From positions 145,734 to 209,733 of the forward strand of contig DCHF01000055.1 of assembly GCA_002315555.1 (NCBI GenBank): DNA of 64,000 nucleotides, written 5' to 3'. Of this stretch, positions 62,618 to 64,000 are shown piece by piece (positions within the stretch are counted from its first letter, which is position 1; each line of letters opens with the position of its first letter). The notes under the pieces are model-generated. The model was not told the DNA's origin. It was given only the letters and a program-made list of their open reading frames with translations, and made no database searches. Position numbers and translations under genes: made by a program. This stretch comes from Lachnospiraceae bacterium UBA1759 (GTDB lineage Bacteria > Bacillota > Clostridia > Lachnospirales > Lachnospiraceae).

Positions 62618-62629
62618 TTATCGACGGAC

Positions 62630-64000
62630 TCAGATACGTTCCTTTACGTTTTCGTTGATCTCCGCAAAGAGCTTTTCGATCATCGCCTGAACCTCGGCGA
62701 CCGCATTGTCGTAATCCACAAGAGCGGAGTAACGCTTGTCGCGGGTGACCATTTCCACCTGGCCGTTCTTCAGATTTTTGGGACCGACCACAACGCGGAC
62801 CGGCACGCCCAGAAGATCGGCGTCGGCAAACATGGCGCCGGCACGGATGTCGCGGTCGTCATAAAGGACTTCCACGCCCTTGGCCTGCAGTGCGGCATAG
62901 AGCTTATCGGCTGCGGCTTTGCATTCGGCATCGTCCACGCGCATGCAGCACAGATGGACCTGCCACGGTGCGATGGAGATGGGCCAGACGGGACCGTAGT
63001 TATCGTGCTTGGCCTCCATGACGGAAGCGGCCAGACGGCCCACACCGATGCCGTAACAGCCCATGATCGGGATCTGCTCCCCGCCGTTCTCATCGATATA
63101 GGTCATGCCCATGCTCTTTGAGTACTTGGTACCCAGCTGGAAGATGTTGCCGACTTCGATGCCGCGGCTGATCTTGATGGACTTCTTACCGCAGCACGGG
63201 CAGATATCGCCGGTGCGGATCTTGGCAACATCGACGTATTCCACATCGCCGATATCACGTTTGATATTGAGTCCGATGTAGTGGTAATCCGGCTCGTTGG
63301 CGCCGGCACAGAGACTTTCGATGCCCTCTAACGTACGGTCGTAAATGACGGTGCAGTTCGCGTGCTGATTGTAGGGGCCGCAGAAGCCCGGAACGATGCC
63401 GGAATCTTCGCTGATCTCCGCCGGATGGACCTTGTCCTTTAACAGATTGGTCAGCTTCGTTTCATTGATCTCATAGTCACCGCGGATGAAGACGATGACA
63501 TAGGAATCATCGCTGTTCTTCTGATAAATGACGGCCTTGCAGGATTCCTCGGTGCGGCTGTTCAGATAATTGCAGACATCCTCGATGGTCTTCTGATGCG
63601 GAGTGTAGACCTTTTCGAGGTCCTGCATCGGGGAAACACCGGAGTTGTCGGCGGTGGTGTCGGCCGCTTCCATGTTGGCACTGTAGCCGCATTCCGGACA
63701 CAGGACGATGGAGTCCTCGCCGGCGTCCACAAGCAGCATGTATTCGTGAGAAACGCTGCCACCGATCATGCCGGAGTCGGATTTTACGGAAACGACCTCC
63801 GGGATACCGGCTCTTTCAAAGATACGGTCATAAGCATTGGCCATGCGTGCGTAATACTGTTCCAGATCCTCCTGTGAGGTATGGAAGGAATACGCATCCT
63901 TCATCGTAAATTCGCGGACGCGGATCAGGCCTGCGCGCGGTCTTGCCTCATCGCGGAACTTGGTCTGGATCTGATAAATGGAAAACGGATACTTGGCATA
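62630..64000 (-). CDS. proS: Prolyl-tRNA synthetase, C-terminal part (cut by window end)
   Basis: Charges tRNA-Pro. The frame is open to base 64000, so the N-terminus is missing; about 456 residues are visible. Seen in order: the class II motif 2 region (QTKFRDEARPRAG then REFTMKDAYSF), the bacterial editing insert with CPECGYSAN, and motif 3 (GCYGIGVGRLAASVMEAKHD). The HGTP anticodon-binding domain follows with VLYDDRDIRAGAMFADADLLG. The AGLIRVREFT variant of the usual FGxxRxREFL is a modest divergence. Followed by its own terminator. Confidence 0.95.
   Translation of the reverse strand, partial: YAKYPFSIYQIQTKFRDEARPRAGLIRVREFTMKDAYSFHTSQEDLEQYYARMANAYDRIFERAGIPEVVSVKSDSGMIGGSVSHEYMLLVDAGEDSIVLCPECGYSANMEAADTTADNSGVSPMQDLEKVYTPHQKTIEDVCNYLNSRTEESCKAVIYQKNSDDSYVIVFIRGDYEINETKLTNLLKDKVHPAEISEDSGIVPGFCGPYNQHANCTVIYDRTLEGIESLCAGANEPDYHYIGLNIKRDIGDVEYVDVAKIRTGDICPCCGKKSIKISRGIEVGNIFQLGTKYSKSMGMTYIDENGGEQIPIMGCYGIGVGRLAASVMEAKHDNYGPVWPISIAPWQVHLCCMRVDDAECKAAADKLYAALQAKGVEVLYDDRDIRAGAMFADADLLGVPVRVVVGPKNLKNGQVEMVTRDKRYSALVDYDNAVAEVQAMIEKLFAEINENVKERI

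Larger units (their letters stand above)
62287..62629. other. 343-bp gap between aldolase and proS
   Basis: No gene supported. It holds the aldolase leader and promoter at its left, an AT-rich tract with runs of T and A at 62397-62430, a lone TATAAT at 62524-62529 without a good minus-35, and the proS terminator at its right end. Confidence 0.5.

Overview
The window looks like a chromosomal segment of a Gram-positive anaerobic gut or rumen Clostridia, most likely Lachnospiraceae-like. The reasons are the moderately high GC, consistent AAGGAGG-type ribosome binding sites, lipoproteins with short lipobox signals, no outer-membrane (SusCD-type) genes, and a very high density of sugar-catabolic genes mixed with core genes (purA, aroD, aroE, proS). 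I saw no rRNA, tRNA, CRISPR array, prophage or intact insertion sequence. Both ends cut a gene: a sulfatase on the left and proS on the right.

Layout. 1-8.2 kb: sulfatase, a sugar ABC importer (binding lipoprotein plus two permeases, no ATPase), a GH116 glucosidase and a pyridoxamine-type kinase. 8.3-12.2 kb: an SDR and an old-yellow-enzyme/Fe-S flavoprotein operon with a divergent LysR regulator and a clear LysR-type operator. 12.6-20.7 kb: CE2-like esterase, phosphohexomutase, purA, a serine hydrolase, a small flavodoxin-like protein, and divergent aroD/aroE. 20.8-31.6 kb: AraC regulator divergent from an operon of GPH transporter, TM2 protein, GH2, GH3, UxuA and UxuB, which reads as uptake and cytoplasmic breakdown of glucuronide-containing oligosaccharides to 2-keto-3-deoxygluconate. 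31.7-36.2 kb: sugar isomerase-like TIM barrel, GH51 arabinofuranosidase and an FAD oxidoreductase. 36.3-42.2 kb: a membrane helical-repeat protein, an MBL hydrolase, GntP permease, glycerate 2-kinase and an MFS transporter. 42.3-53.0 kb: a PpiC foldase lipoprotein and the most unusual region (below). 53.0-55.0 kb: YhhN protein and GH4 alpha-galactosidase. 55.3-58.9 kb: VTC polyphosphate polymerase domain, DUF4956 and a Cthe_2159-like lipoprotein. 59.0-64.0 kb: M29/NicX-like metalloprotein, AraC regulator, a rhamnosidase-like gene remnant, class II aldolase and proS.

Best candidate for an undescribed system: 43.7-53.0 kb. A GPH-type transporter and an overlapping solute-binding-like lipoprotein (with its own C-terminal membrane anchor) run leftward. 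A tightly packed four-gene operon runs rightward: membrane-tethered metallophosphoesterase, two tandem paralogous proteins of about 630 residues of no family I recognise, and a second membrane-tethered metallophosphoesterase. The 155-bp divergent control region holds two different direct-repeat pairs, which suggests that both arms are regulated together. Substrate and chemistry are unknown. A phosphorylated or phosphodiester-linked glycan is a reasonable guess, but only a guess.
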